This document shows, in pieces, positions 49,071 through 59,697 of a stretch of 64,000 nucleotides of DNA. The translations under genes were made by a program, and so were the position numbers. The DNA is from CADEEN01 sp963751775 (lineage in GTDB: Bacteria > Pseudomonadota > Gammaproteobacteria > Burkholderiales > Burkholderiaceae_C): contig CAVVVW010000032.1 in NCBI GenBank assembly GCA_963751775.1, forward strand, positions 62,001 through 126,000. Reading direction: 5' to 3'. The notes below the pieces were generated by a model, which made no database searches, was not told the origin of the DNA, and saw nothing but the letters and a program-made list of their open reading frames with translations. Position 1 is the first letter of the stretch; every line of letters begins with the position of its first letter.

Positions 49071-49787
49071 TTAAGTGGCAAAGCCGAGCACGACCCTTCG
49101 GGTCATTGCGGACTTCTTCTCGATCTTCGTGACCAGCACGGCGCCGATCTCGGCTGTATTCGCCACGTGGGTGCCGCCGCAAGGCTGCAGATCGACGCCC
49201 TCGATCTCGAGTACGCGCACGCGCCCTAGCCCGCGCGGCGGCTGCACGCTCATGCTGCGCACGAGTCCCGGGTTGGCATCGAGTTCAGCCTCGGTGATCC
49301 AGCGCTGAAGCACGGGGTGGGCCTCGGCCACCAGGCGGGCGATGCCGGCGCTGAGTGTCTCCTTGTCGAGAGGCTCGAGCATGTGGAAGTCGAGTCGCGC
49401 ATAGTCGGCCGTGATCGAGCAGCCGTCGACCGGGTGCGGCACCAACGCGCACAGCAGGTGCGTCGCGCTGTGAAAGCGCATGTGGCGATGCCGACGGGCC
49501 CAGTCGATCTGCGCGGTCACCGGCGTACCCGGCAACAACAGCGACAGGTCGGCATCGGGTGCCAGCAGGTGCAGCACGGCGCCCGGTTGTTGCTTGCTCT
49601 TGCGCGTGTCCGTGACGGCCAGCCGCCGCCCATCGTCCAGCAACAACGCGCCGGCGTCGCCCGCCTGCCCGCCGCCCAGCGGGTAGAACACGGTTCGATC
49701 CAGGATCACGCCGCCCTCGGCCAAGGCCAGCACACTGGCCCGGCACTCGCGCAGCGTGGCGTCGTCGCGAAACAGCTCTTCGGTCAT
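49071..49787 (-). CDS. Alanyl-tRNA editing protein (AlaX-like)
   Basis: Stand-alone homologue of the AlaRS editing domain that hydrolyses mischarged Ser- or Gly-tRNA-Ala. 238 residues, intact. Both halves of the zinc site are visible: HSATH (about residue 105) and CGGTH (about residue 205). DRTVFYPLGGGQAGDAGAL is the N-terminal block. The ATG at 49787 overlaps the stop of the preceding dehydratase gene (ATGA); a GTG at 49793 is an alternative. Confidence 0.9.
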   Translation of the reverse strand: MTEELFRDDATLRECRASVLALAEGGVILDRTVFYPLGGGQAGDAGALLLDDGRRLAVTDTRKSKQQPGAVLHLLAPDADLSLLLPGTPVTAQIDWARRHRHMRFHSATHLLCALVPHPVDGCSITADYARLDFHMLEPLDKETLSAGIARLVAEAHPVLQRWITEAELDANPGLVRSMSVQPPRGLGRVRVLEIEGVDLQPCGGTHVANTAEIGAVLVTKIEKKSAMTRRVVLGFAT

Positions 49788-50761
49788 CGCCACCCTTTGC
49801 CTTCATCGCCTGCCAGCACGCGTGCAAACAGTTCGCGATCGACGTTGCCGCCGCACAGCGTGACGCCGACAGCCTTCGCGCGCCAGCGCTCGCGCTGCTG
49901 CATGGCCGCCGCCAGTGATGCTGCACCCGCGCCTTCGGCCGCATTGTGCGTGTCAGAAAACAGCGCCCGCATCGCCGCCGCAACCTCGTCGTCCGTCACG
50001 GCCACGATGTCGTCGACCTCTCGCCGTATCCAGGCCAAGGGTTCTTCGTCAGGCACGCGGCAGGCCATGCCGTCGGCCAATACGGTACTCACCGGGGCCT
50101 CGACGCTGCGGCCGAGGACAAACGATTCGAGATAGGCGCGGGCATGCGCCGAGACCACGCCGACGATGCGCGTCGTCGCGCCGGTGTATGCGCGTGCCGC
50201 GATGCAGGCACAAATGCCCGAGCCCTGACCCACCGGTACGAATACCACCGCCGGTTGCACGGCACGGAAGAATTCGACCCAGTAGCTGGCCACGCCACGC
50301 ACCAGGTCACGGTGAAACGACGGCACGAAGTGCAGCCCGAGTTCGCCGGCGATCTTCGCCGCATGCTCGCGTGACTGCTGGAAGTCGCTGCCATGCTCGA
50401 TCAGCTCGGCGCCCAGCGCGCGCATCGCAGCGTTCTTCTCCACCGAGTTGCCGTGCGGCACGACGATGGTCGCGCCCAGGCCGTGCCGCCGCGCTGCGAA
50501 GGCGATCGATTGCCCGTGGTTGCCGCGCGTGGCGCTGATCACACCGCGACAACCCGGTTCGCGCTGCACGAGGCCCTGCAGGTAGACCAGCCCGCCGCGC
50601 AGCTTGAACGCGCCGAGCGGCGTGTGGTTCTCGTGCTTGACCCAGACTTCGGCACCGAGCCGAGCGTGCAGCAAGGGCCAGGCGTACTGCGGCGTCGGCG
50701 GCATCGCCGCATAGACGATGCGTTGTGCGGCTTCGATTTCGTCGGCGCTGAAAGGCTGCAT
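49784..50761 (-). CDS. Threonine dehydratase-like PLP enzyme
   Basis: Fold-type II PLP enzyme of the threonine/serine dehydratase family, 325 residues, intact. The PLP Lys is in PLGAFKLRGGL (about residue 53), SATRGNHGQSIAFAARR is the phosphate-binding Asn region, and the Gly-rich loop is VPVGQGSGICACI (usually GGGG). It has no C-terminal ACT domain, so it is the catabolic or broad-substrate type rather than biosynthetic IlvA. It deaminates Thr or Ser to an oxoacid; the exact substrate is not assignable. Ends in a 4-bp overlap with the AlaX-like gene. Confidence 0.87.
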   Translation of the reverse strand: MQPFSADEIEAAQRIVYAAMPPTPQYAWPLLHARLGAEVWVKHENHTPLGAFKLRGGLVYLQGLVQREPGCRGVISATRGNHGQSIAFAARRHGLGATIVVPHGNSVEKNAAMRALGAELIEHGSDFQQSREHAAKIAGELGLHFVPSFHRDLVRGVASYWVEFFRAVQPAVVFVPVGQGSGICACIAARAYTGATTRIVGVVSAHARAYLESFVLGRSVEAPVSTVLADGMACRVPDEEPLAWIRREVDDIVAVTDDEVAAAMRALFSDTHNAAEGAGAASLAAAMQQRERWRAKAVGVTLCGGNVDRELFARVLAGDEGKGWR

Positions 50762-50767
50762 GGCGGG

Positions 50768-51418
50768 TCAATCCGAGCACAGTGTGACAGGGCCACGCGG
50801 CGTGTCGAAAACCGCGCTGAGTGCCGGACCCGGACCTGCAGCGACGTCGATGCCCGGCAGGCCCAGCACCTGCGAGATCGTTGGCGGCAGGCCGCGCAGC
50901 GCCAACGCCCGCAGCGTGACACCGCAGGTCGGCATCGTCGATGTCGGGTGTGGTGTGCGGCCCCAATCGATCAGCGTCGGCAGCGCCCCGCCGGCGAGCA
51001 GCTGACCATCGTCGCGCACGGTGAGTCGCCATTCCAGCCGGCCTTGCGGCGTGTCGCGCGACGCGGCGATGGCCGGGCCGAGGTCAAAGCCCGCCACACG
51101 CAAGGCCGCGGCCTGCGAGTCGACGGCCGTACTGCGGGCCACGAAGTGCCGCAGCCGCGGCCCGGCACCGGGATCGATCGTGTCCAGACCAAACCAGCGC
51201 GCCCGGCCTGGCGGCGGCGCTGCCGGATCGATCGCGAGGATTTCGAAGAAGACTTGCGGGAAGCGCTCGCTGCCGACGTTGAACAGCCGGTTGTGCGTGC
51301 CCATCAGTGCGTGCGCACCGCCCGGTCCCGGCGTGACGCCCAGCACAGCCTCGCACCATTGCACGCCCTGTGCCAGTGTCGGGGCGATGACGACCAGGTG
51401 GTCGAGCGCGGCCTGCAT
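50768..51418 (-). CDS. VOC/glyoxalase-like domain protein
   Basis: 216 residues, intact, of the family annotated as glyoxalase-like domain. It starts MQAALDHLVVIAPTLAQG; the first VOC strand with His (LDHLVV) is clear, followed by GGAHALMGTHNRLFNVG and PQVFFEILAIDP. The second module is weaker. Metal ligands beyond the first His and the Glu in FFEIL are not certain. It is separated from phzF by 35 bp. Function unknown; probably part of the same small amino-acid operon. Confidence 0.7.
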   Translation of the reverse strand: MQAALDHLVVIAPTLAQGVQWCEAVLGVTPGPGGAHALMGTHNRLFNVGSERFPQVFFEILAIDPAAPPPGRARWFGLDTIDPGAGPRLRHFVARSTAVDSQAAALRVAGFDLGPAIAASRDTPQGRLEWRLTVRDDGQLLAGGALPTLIDWGRTPHPTSTMPTCGVTLRALALRGLPPTISQVLGLPGIDVAAGPGPALSAVFDTPRGPVTLCSD

Positions 51419-51453
51419 CGTGCGAGTGTCGCGCGCGCGCGCGTGCGGCGCGG

Positions 51454-52338
51454 TCAAAGCGCCACCGTTCCCTGCACCACGGCCACGCAGTCGCCGCCGA
51501 TCCAGATCTCCTGCCCTTCCTTCGCCACGTGCACGCGGCCGGCGCGCCCGAGCGCGGCCCCCTGCGCGGCCACGTAACGCGGCGGCGCAAGGCCGTCGCC
51601 GATCAGCCACTGCGCCAGGGCCGCGTTCAGGCTGCCGGTGACCGGGTCCTCGGCCAGCACGCCGCCGGGCGCCGGAAAGAAGGCGCGCACTTCGAATGCG
51701 GGCTCGGCGCCCGCACCGTACGCCGCAACGACGCCGACCTTGCCGGGCGCTTCGCACGGGCCGACCACGCCGATCTCCAGCGCACTCTCGCTGGCAAACC
51801 GCGGCCGCAAGGCCAGCACCTCGCCGGCCGAGGCCAGCATCACCGCCTTCCAGCCGGGACCGTTGTCGCAGTGCTGGTGGGCCACGATGGCCGAGCGCGG
51901 TACCTGCAGGAAGCCTGCAATGCGCTCTACCGTGGCGTCGTCGAGCGGCCCGCTGCGCCGCCGTGGTGGTGCCGCAAACGCCAGCCGGGTACCTTCACGC
52001 CGGATGCGCACGAGGCCGACGCCGCATTGCTGCACCACCTCACCGGCCGAATGCGGCCGACCGCCGGCGGCCAGCCAAGAGTGGCAGCTGCCCAGCGTCG
52101 GATGGCCGGCGAACGGCAACTCGACCGTCGGCGTGAAGATGCGCACGCGATAGTCCGCACCCGGCTCGGTGGGTGCGAGCAGGAAGGTGGTCTCCGACAG
52201 ATTGGTCCAGCGCGCGAAGGCCGCCATGCGCTCGTCGCTCAAACCGTCGGCGCCGTGGACGACGGCCAGCGCATTACCCAGCAGCGCGCGGTCGGTGAAG
52301 ACGTCGACCTGGGTGAAGCGCCGCTCGCCGGCGGTCAC
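51454..52338 (-). CDS. PhzF-family isomerase-like protein
   Basis: 294 residues, intact. The PhzF/diaminopimelate-epimerase-like fold is recognised by FTQVDVFTDRALLGNALAVV at the N-terminus, the catalytic Glu in NLSETTFLL (about residue 50), PFAGHPTLGSCHSW, and EDPVTGSLNAALAQWL. It starts at a GTG (52338) that overlaps the aminotransferase stop. No phenazine genes are present, so the product is unlikely to be phenazine; most family members have unknown substrates. Confidence 0.9.
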   Translation of the reverse strand: MTAGERRFTQVDVFTDRALLGNALAVVHGADGLSDERMAAFARWTNLSETTFLLAPTEPGADYRVRIFTPTVELPFAGHPTLGSCHSWLAAGGRPHSAGEVVQQCGVGLVRIRREGTRLAFAAPPRRRSGPLDDATVERIAGFLQVPRSAIVAHQHCDNGPGWKAVMLASAGEVLALRPRFASESALEIGVVGPCEAPGKVGVVAAYGAGAEPAFEVRAFFPAPGGVLAEDPVTGSLNAALAQWLIGDGLAPPRYVAAQGAALGRAGRVHVAKEGQEIWIGGDCVAVVQGTVAL

Positions 52339-53531
52339 TGCAGTGCCTCCGCGTGGCGCAGCACCGCCGCCAGTGCAACGATGCCGGCCTCAATCTTGTC
52401 TGCCGCCACGGTGACGAAGCTCAGGCGCAGCGTATTGCGCCGTGGCGCGGAAGCAAAGAATGGTTCGCCCGGGACGAAGGCCATGCCGGCCTCGACGGCC
52501 TGCGGCAGCAGTGCCATCGCGTCGAGCCCGGCGGGCAACTCGAGCCAGAAGAACATGCCACCAACCGGCCGCTGCCACGTCGCCATGCCCGAAAGATGGT
52601 TTTCGAGCGCCACCTGCATCGCGTCGCGCTGCGCCTTGTAGCGCTCGCGGATGGTCGGCACATGCGAGTCGAGCAGGCCGTTGCGGATCACCTCGTAGAC
52701 GATGCGCTGGTTGAAGATCGAGGTGTGCAGATCGGCCGCCTGCTTGGCCTGCAGCAGTTTCGGATACAGCGCCGGAGGCGCCACCACGTAGCCCAGGCGC
52801 AAGCCCGGCGACAGCACCTTGGAAAACGAACCGAGGTAGAGCACACCCTCGGGCCAGCGCGCGGCCAGCGGCGGCGGTGGCGGCGCGTCGTACCAGAGGT
52901 CACCATAGGGGTTGTCCTCGAGCAGCGGCAGCCCGGCACTGCGTGCAGCAGCTACCAGCGCCGCGCGTCGCGCCTCGGTGTAGACATGGCCGGTCGGGTT
53001 CTGGAAGTTGGGCAGCAGGTAGGCGAAACGCGCCCCGGGCGCTGCCGCGGCCAGCGCGGCGGGCAATGGGCCCTCATGATCGGACGCCAGCGCCTGCACC
53101 TCGGGCTCGTAGGGCGCGAAAGCCTGCAGCGCGCCGAGGTAGGTCGGCGTCTCGACCAGCACCCGCGAACCCACATCGAGCAGCACCTTGGCCGCGAGGT
53201 CCAGCCCCTGTTGCGAGCCAGTGGTGATCAGTACCTGGTCGGCGTGCACGGGCATGCCGTGCTGCCGATCCAGATGCGAGGCGACCCACTCGCGCAGCGG
53301 CGCATAGCCTTCGCTGGCAGCGTACTGCAGCGCCTCGCGCGGCGCTTCGCGCAGCACCTTCTCGCTCGCGTCGCGAACGGCCTGCACCGGAAACGTGTCG
53401 GCCGATGGCAGGCCGCCGGCGAGCGAGACGATGCCCGGCCGCTCGGTGACCTTGAGGATCTCGCGGATGACCGACGGGTTCATGCGCTCGGCGCGACGGG
53501 CCAGCGTGAACGGTTGTGGGCGGATGTTCAT
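52335..53531 (-). CDS. PLP-dependent aminotransferase, class I/II (2-aminoadipate aminotransferase-like)
   Basis: Fold-type I aminotransferase, 398 residues, intact. Features: IVSLAGGLPSADTFP at the N-terminus (typical of the LysN/AAT and MocR-like group), YGDLWYDAPP, PLP Lys in LGSFSKVLSPGLRLGY and the Arg near the C-terminus in NTLRLSFVT. ATG at 53531; GAGGAG lies about 8 nt before it. Encoded 62 bp after the EamA transporter in the same direction and upstream of phzF. Likely an amino-acid or oxoacid interconversion controlled by the divergent MocR protein. Confidence 0.9.
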   Translation of the reverse strand: MNIRPQPFTLARRAERMNPSVIREILKVTERPGIVSLAGGLPSADTFPVQAVRDASEKVLREAPREALQYAASEGYAPLREWVASHLDRQHGMPVHADQVLITTGSQQGLDLAAKVLLDVGSRVLVETPTYLGALQAFAPYEPEVQALASDHEGPLPAALAAAAPGARFAYLLPNFQNPTGHVYTEARRAALVAAARSAGLPLLEDNPYGDLWYDAPPPPPLAARWPEGVLYLGSFSKVLSPGLRLGYVVAPPALYPKLLQAKQAADLHTSIFNQRIVYEVIRNGLLDSHVPTIRERYKAQRDAMQVALENHLSGMATWQRPVGGMFFWLELPAGLDAMALLPQAVEAGMAFVPGEPFFASAPRRNTLRLSFVTVAADKIEAGIVALAAVLRHAEALQ

Positions 53532-53593
53532 GGTCTCTGACTCCTCGCGTTGCCAGGTCGGCCCTGGCGTGATTGTCGATCGGCTCGCGCGTG

Positions 53594-54559
53594 TCAAGCC
53601 GCCGGCCGCAGCGGCATGTGCTTGCCGACGAACACCACCGCCATGACCAGCAGCGCGAAGACCACGGTCATGGCGTCGAGCCGCTCGCCCAGCACCGGCA
53701 CGGCGAACAAGAGCGCCAGGAAGGGTTGCAGCAACTGCACCTGGCTGACACGCAGCACGCCGCCCAGCGCCAGGCCGCGGTACCAGGCGAAGAAGCCGAG
53801 CCACATCGAAAACAGCGTGACATAGGCCAGGCCGACCCAGGCGGACAAGCGCACCGCGCCTGCCGCTGCCGGCCAGGTGGCCAGCATCGCCGGCAGCGTC
53901 AGCGGCAGCGACATTACCAGCACCCAGCAGATCACCTGCTCGGCGGGCAGCCTGGTCGAGACCTGCGCGCCGGCAACGTAGCCGATCGACGCACTGGCCA
54001 CCGCCAGCAGCAGCAGGCCGTCGTCCGCGCTCATGCCACCCTGGCCGCGTTGAACCGCGAAGGCCAGCACCAGCGCACAGCCGGTCAGCGCACAGAGCCA
54101 GAAGCCGATCGATGCGCGCTGACGCAGCCACAGCGCCGCAGCCATCGCCGTGCCCAGCGGCAACACGCCGGTGATCACGGCCGCGTGCATGGCGTCGACA
54201 TGGCGCAGCGCAAGCGCCAGGAACAGCGGAAAGCCCAGCACCGTGCCGAGTGCACAGATCGCCAGCAGGCGCCAGTGCTCGCGCGCCGGCCGCGCGGCGC
54301 CGACCCAGCGCAGGTAGGCCAGGCTCAGCAACCCGGCCAGGCCGGCGCGACCGGCGGTGACGAAAGCAGGGGGCAGTTGCGCGTCGGTGGCATCGCCGAC
54401 CGCCAGCCGGGTCATCGGCAGCGTCATCGCGAAGATGACCACGCCGAGCAGGCCCAGTGCCAGCCCGCGCGAGCGATCGCGGGCGCCGTTCGCGGGCGCG
54501 GCAGCGAGCGTGTCCATGCGGCCATGGCGCGGCACGGCGGTGGATTCGGCGAGCGTCAT
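53594..54559 (-). CDS. EamA/DMT-family transporter
   Basis: Inner-membrane exporter of the drug/metabolite superfamily, 321 residues with ten hydrophobic helices in two EamA repeats (GLLGVVIFAMTLPMTRLAV in the first; LSAWVGLAYVTLFSMWLGFF in the second). The ATG at 54559 is used; an internal ATG at 54517 (MDTLAAAP) would trim a polar start. It is divergent from the MocR regulator with only 52 bp between, so the operator must lie there. Such pairs often export an amino acid made or modified by the neighbouring aminotransferase. Confidence 0.88.
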   Translation of the reverse strand: MTLAESTAVPRHGRMDTLAAAPANGARDRSRGLALGLLGVVIFAMTLPMTRLAVGDATDAQLPPAFVTAGRAGLAGLLSLAYLRWVGAARPAREHWRLLAICALGTVLGFPLFLALALRHVDAMHAAVITGVLPLGTAMAAALWLRQRASIGFWLCALTGCALVLAFAVQRGQGGMSADDGLLLLAVASASIGYVAGAQVSTRLPAEQVICWVLVMSLPLTLPAMLATWPAAAGAVRLSAWVGLAYVTLFSMWLGFFAWYRGLALGGVLRVSQVQLLQPFLALLFAVPVLGERLDAMTVVFALLVMAVVFVGKHMPLRPAA

Positions 54560-54576
54560 GCGGCCAGTCTAGCGTC

Positions 54577-54600
54577 GGTACCGGTACATAAGCAGTACAC
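54577..54600. promoter_or_regulatory. Candidate MocR operator between eamA and the regulator
   Basis: In the 52-bp divergent space there is a 10-bp palindrome GTACCGGTAC (54578-54587) and a direct repeat of GTACA (54584-54588 and 54595-54599) with an 11-bp period, one helical turn. MocR-type regulators commonly bind direct repeats near their divergent promoter. No footprint data; this is a sequence-only proposal. Confidence 0.4.
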
Positions 54601-54611
54601 TTTGCGCACTC

Positions 54612-56183
54612 GTGACATTGCCTGTACCGTTGTTACGACCGGCACAGATGACCCCACCTTCACCCGAACCGGCGCTGCAGCGCGGTGCCCTGGCCACCCT
54701 GGCCGAGCAACTTGCCGCCCTGTATGCCGAGCGCATCCGCAGCGGCTCGCTGGCCGCCGGCACGCGGCTGCCATCGGTACGTGGCGCGGCAAAGCACCAT
54801 GCGCTCGCACCCAGCACGGTGGTCGCGGCCTACGATCTGCTGCAGGCACAGGGCCTGGCCGAAGCACGCCAGCAGCGTGGATTCTTCGTCCGCGCGGGGC
54901 GCGCTGCCGTCGAGCCGCTGCGACAGCACGACGCCACGCCACGCAGCGCGCCGCCGCACGATGTGACGACGCTGATGCGCGGCATGTTCGAGCACCAGGG
55001 CGGCAAGGCGTTGTCGCCGGGCACCGGCACGCTACCCCCCGATTGGCTCGACCTGCCGCTGCTGCACGGCGCGATGCGCCGCGCGCTGAGCGAGGACACG
55101 CGCGACCCGGCCAGCCTGCGCTATGGCGAGCCGGCCGGCGATGCGCGGCTGCGTGCGGCGCTGTCGCTGCGCCTGGGCCAGCTGGGCATCGGCGCAATGC
55201 CGGCGCAGATCGTGACCACCGCCGGCGCGACGCACGCGCTGGACATCGTCTCGCACCTGTTTCTCAGCCCCGGCGACACGGTCCTGGTCGACGAGCCGGG
55301 CTGGGCGGTCGAATTCGCGCGCCTGACGCAGATGGGCATCAAGCTCGCTGCGGTGCCGCGCGGCCCGGCCGGGCCGGACCTGGCGGTCTTGCGTCGCTGG
55401 CTCGAAGCCAGCCCCGCAGCCAGTAAGCCCCGCCTGTACATCACGGTCTCGGTGTTGCACAACCCGACCGGTGCGTCGCTGCCCTTGGCTGCGGCGCACG
55501 AGCTGCTCAAACTGGCCGCGGCGCACGACATGACGATCGTCGAAGACGACACCTATGCCTGGCTGGCACCCATGCAAGCGCCGCGACTGGCCGCGCTGGA
55601 CCAGCTGCAACGCACGGTCTATGTCTCGGGATTCTCGAAGATACTGACGCCCAACTGGCGGGTTGGCTTTCTGGCCGCGTCGCCGGCCCTGGTCGAGCGC
55701 GTCATCGACCGCAAGCTGCTGACCGCGCTGTCCACACCGTCGCTGCCCGAGCGCGCACTGGCCATCATGCTCGAGCAAGGCTCGTTGCGTCGCCACGCCG
55801 AGCGCGTGGTCACGCGTTTGCATGCGGCGCGCCAGCGCTGCGTCCGGCTGGCCGAGGACGCCGGGTTCTCGTTCGCCGCGCCGCCGCAGGGCCTGTTCGG
55901 CTGGGTCGAGACCGGGGTCGATGTCGACCGCCTGGCCGCTCGCTTGCATGCCCAAGGCTGGCTGCTGGCGCCGGGCAGTCTGTTCCACGCCGAGCCGCGT
56001 CCGAGCACGTTGATGCGCATCAACTTCGCCACCGCACAAGAGCCGCGTCTGTGGCGCGCGCTGGGCGAAGCGCGCGACCGGCTGCGAGACACACGTGAGC
56101 ACGGGGCTGCGCCAATCCCCTGGCCCGCGTACCATCGGAGCAGGACCAGTGGCCAACAGGCGCGATCGCCGGAGTTGCCGTAA
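54612..56183 (+). CDS. MocR-family PLP-dependent transcriptional regulator
   Basis: 523 residues: an N-terminal GntR winged helix (GTRLPSVRGAAKHHALAPST, about residues 50-75) fused to a complete fold-type I aminotransferase-like domain. The PLP Lys is in YVSGFSKILTPNWRVGF and the C-terminal Arg in STLMRINFATA. It binds PLP as sensor and regulates amino-acid, vitamin B6 or GABA genes in characterised members. Its divergence from the EamA-aminotransferase operon points to control of that operon. ATG at 54612; a later ATG at 54648 is possible. The 3' end is followed almost at once by the next frame. Confidence 0.9.
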   Translation: MTLPVPLLRPAQMTPPSPEPALQRGALATLAEQLAALYAERIRSGSLAAGTRLPSVRGAAKHHALAPSTVVAAYDLLQAQGLAEARQQRGFFVRAGRAAVEPLRQHDATPRSAPPHDVTTLMRGMFEHQGGKALSPGTGTLPPDWLDLPLLHGAMRRALSEDTRDPASLRYGEPAGDARLRAALSLRLGQLGIGAMPAQIVTTAGATHALDIVSHLFLSPGDTVLVDEPGWAVEFARLTQMGIKLAAVPRGPAGPDLAVLRRWLEASPAASKPRLYITVSVLHNPTGASLPLAAAHELLKLAAAHDMTIVEDDTYAWLAPMQAPRLAALDQLQRTVYVSGFSKILTPNWRVGFLAASPALVERVIDRKLLTALSTPSLPERALAIMLEQGSLRRHAERVVTRLHAARQRCVRLAEDAGFSFAAPPQGLFGWVETGVDVDRLAARLHAQGWLLAPGSLFHAEPRPSTLMRINFATAQEPRLWRALGEARDRLRDTREHGAAPIPWPAYHRSRTSGQQARSPELP

Positions 56184-56225
56184 TTGACGTTTGAATCCAC
56201 CCTGCCGCTGGGAGAGCCCGAACTG

Positions 56226-56933
56226 ATGCGCGTCAGCGCATTCCAGCGCTACCTCGACGAGCTCAAGCGCGAAGGGGCCGACGAGTCGCTGACGCGGCTG
56301 TCGTCGCTGAACCCGTCGCTGCTGCAGGACCTGCTGCGCTTCGAGCAGGATGGCCGTCACACCGAGATGCTCGAAGTGATGGCCGCCTGCGTGCGTCATG
56401 CGCGCTCGCTGGCGATCTACCTGCAGTGCGGTCCACGCGTGGTGCCGCTGACGGTGTTCCCGACCGAGCGGCTGGCGCATTGTCCGCTGCCGATGCACGA
56501 GTTCCTGGCCCAGCGCCTGTCGGAGGTGCGCGTGCTGCGTGTCGAGCCCGCGGTGCTGCGCGCGCCGGGCGACCCGCAGGCCGCACTGGTCGGCGAGCCG
56601 CACCTGTACCAGCCGCTGGGCCCCGTCACCTGGGAGCTGGCGATGCGCGGCTCACGCGAACAATTGCTGCCCGAGATCGCCGGCCCCGCCGCCTACCGTG
56701 TCGCCATGGGCATGAACCTGCGCGACGTGGTGTTGACCGGCGTGGTCCAGGCCGCCGTGAATCGCCTGCACCGCGAAAGCGCCAACCTGCGCGAGATGTC
56801 CGAGTGGCCGGGCCTGAACCGCGGCCGCGCGATGCGATTGCTCAACGCCCTGTACCTGCAGGGCGGGTTGATCGTCAGCCGCACCCACCCGGTGGCGACC
56901 AACGACAGCTGGTTCGGCAGTTCTCGTAGCTGA
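56226..56933 (+). CDS. Conserved hypothetical protein
   Basis: 235 residues from the ATG at 56226 (MRVSAFQRYLDELKREGADE), which has GGGAG about 9 nt upstream. A TTG at 56184, touching the MocR stop, would add 14 residues. I recognise no catalytic motif. It is a soluble, mixed helical protein with an internal hydrophobic segment (LAIYLQCGPRVVPLTVFP), an acidic/basic alternation and a C-terminal helix (MRLLNALYLQGGLIVSRTHP) that could be winged-helix-like. Codon use is like its neighbours. It converges with the ABC-F gene, 9 bp apart. No function is proposed. Confidence 0.65.
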   Translation: MRVSAFQRYLDELKREGADESLTRLSSLNPSLLQDLLRFEQDGRHTEMLEVMAACVRHARSLAIYLQCGPRVVPLTVFPTERLAHCPLPMHEFLAQRLSEVRVLRVEPAVLRAPGDPQAALVGEPHLYQPLGPVTWELAMRGSREQLLPEIAGPAAYRVAMGMNLRDVVLTGVVQAAVNRLHRESANLREMSEWPGLNRGRAMRLLNALYLQGGLIVSRTHPVATNDSWFGSSRS

Positions 56934-56942
56934 ACCGCGGAT

Positions 56943-58826
<1,884 letters not shown>

Positions 58827-58923
58827 CGCGGGATTGTCGGCGACGCTCGCGGCCGCAGCGCCTCGCGCATGTCGGGCCTCCTATATCCTTCGCGCGGCCC
58901 CTTTCCTCAGCCAGGCCCAGCCC

Positions 58924-59682
58924 ATGTGCTTGCATCGACTCTTCGCCGCCGCATTCGCCGTCTGCCTCGGCGGCCTTGCGCCACGAGCCCAGGCCGAAGA
59001 AGTGCTCGTCGCGGTGGCCGCGAACTTCAGCACGCCGATGAAGCGTATTGCGGCGGACTTCGAGCACGACAGTGGCCACAAGGCGCGGCTGGCCTTCGGC
59101 GCCACCGGCGCTTTCTATGCCCAGATCAGGAACGGCGCCCCGTTCCAGCTCTTGCTCTCGGCCGACGAAGAAACGCCGGCCAGGCTGGTCCAGGACGGAT
59201 TGGCCGACGCGTCCAGCCGCTTCACCTACGCCATCGGCAGCCTGGTACTGTGGTCGGCAAAGGCGGGCTTCGTCGATGCCCGCGGCGACATGCTCAAGGC
59301 GGCGCCGTTCGCCAAGCTGGCGCTGGCCAACCCCAGGACCGCGCCGTACGGCCGTGCCGCGGTCGAGACCCTGGCCAGCCTCGGTCTGCTCGGCGCGCTC
59401 GAACCGCGCTTCGTGCAGGGCGAGAACATCGCACAGACCTTCCAGTTCGTGAGCACCGGCAATGCCGAGCTCGGCTTCGTCGCCCTGTCGCAGGTCTGGA
59501 AGGACGGCGCGTTGAGCGAGGGTTCGGCGTGGTTGGTCCCTGCCGAATTGCACCAGCCGATACGGCAAGACGCCGTGCTGCTCACCGCCGCGCGCAACAA
59601 CGCCGCCGCGGTCGCCCTGTTGCAGTACCTGAAGTCCGACAAGGCCAAGGCGATCATTCGCGCCTACGGCTACCGGATCTGA
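58924..59682 (+). CDS. modA: Molybdate ABC transporter substrate-binding protein
   Basis: Periplasmic molybdate/tungstate-binding protein, 252 residues, signal peptide LFAAAFAVCLGGLAPRAQA. Ligand and family segments: VAVAANFSTPMKRIAADFE, RLAFGATGAFYAQI and LALANPRTAPYGRAAVETL, ending LQYLKSDKAKAIIRAYGY. ATG at 58924. First gene of modABC; no modE gene or clear ModE box was seen beside it, only a short TATATC in the promoter space. Confidence 0.92.
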   Translation: MCLHRLFAAAFAVCLGGLAPRAQAEEVLVAVAANFSTPMKRIAADFEHDSGHKARLAFGATGAFYAQIRNGAPFQLLLSADEETPARLVQDGLADASSRFTYAIGSLVLWSAKAGFVDARGDMLKAAPFAKLALANPRTAPYGRAAVETLASLGLLGALEPRFVQGENIAQTFQFVSTGNAELGFVALSQVWKDGALSEGSAWLVPAELHQPIRQDAVLLTAARNNAAAVALLQYLKSDKAKAIIRAYGYRI

Positions 59683-59697
59683 CGCGCAGGCCCGCCG

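Noticed and set aside
58827..58923. ModE-binding box upstream of modA
   Set aside because: Only a short TATATC is present; the two half-sites of the known ModE box cannot be found.
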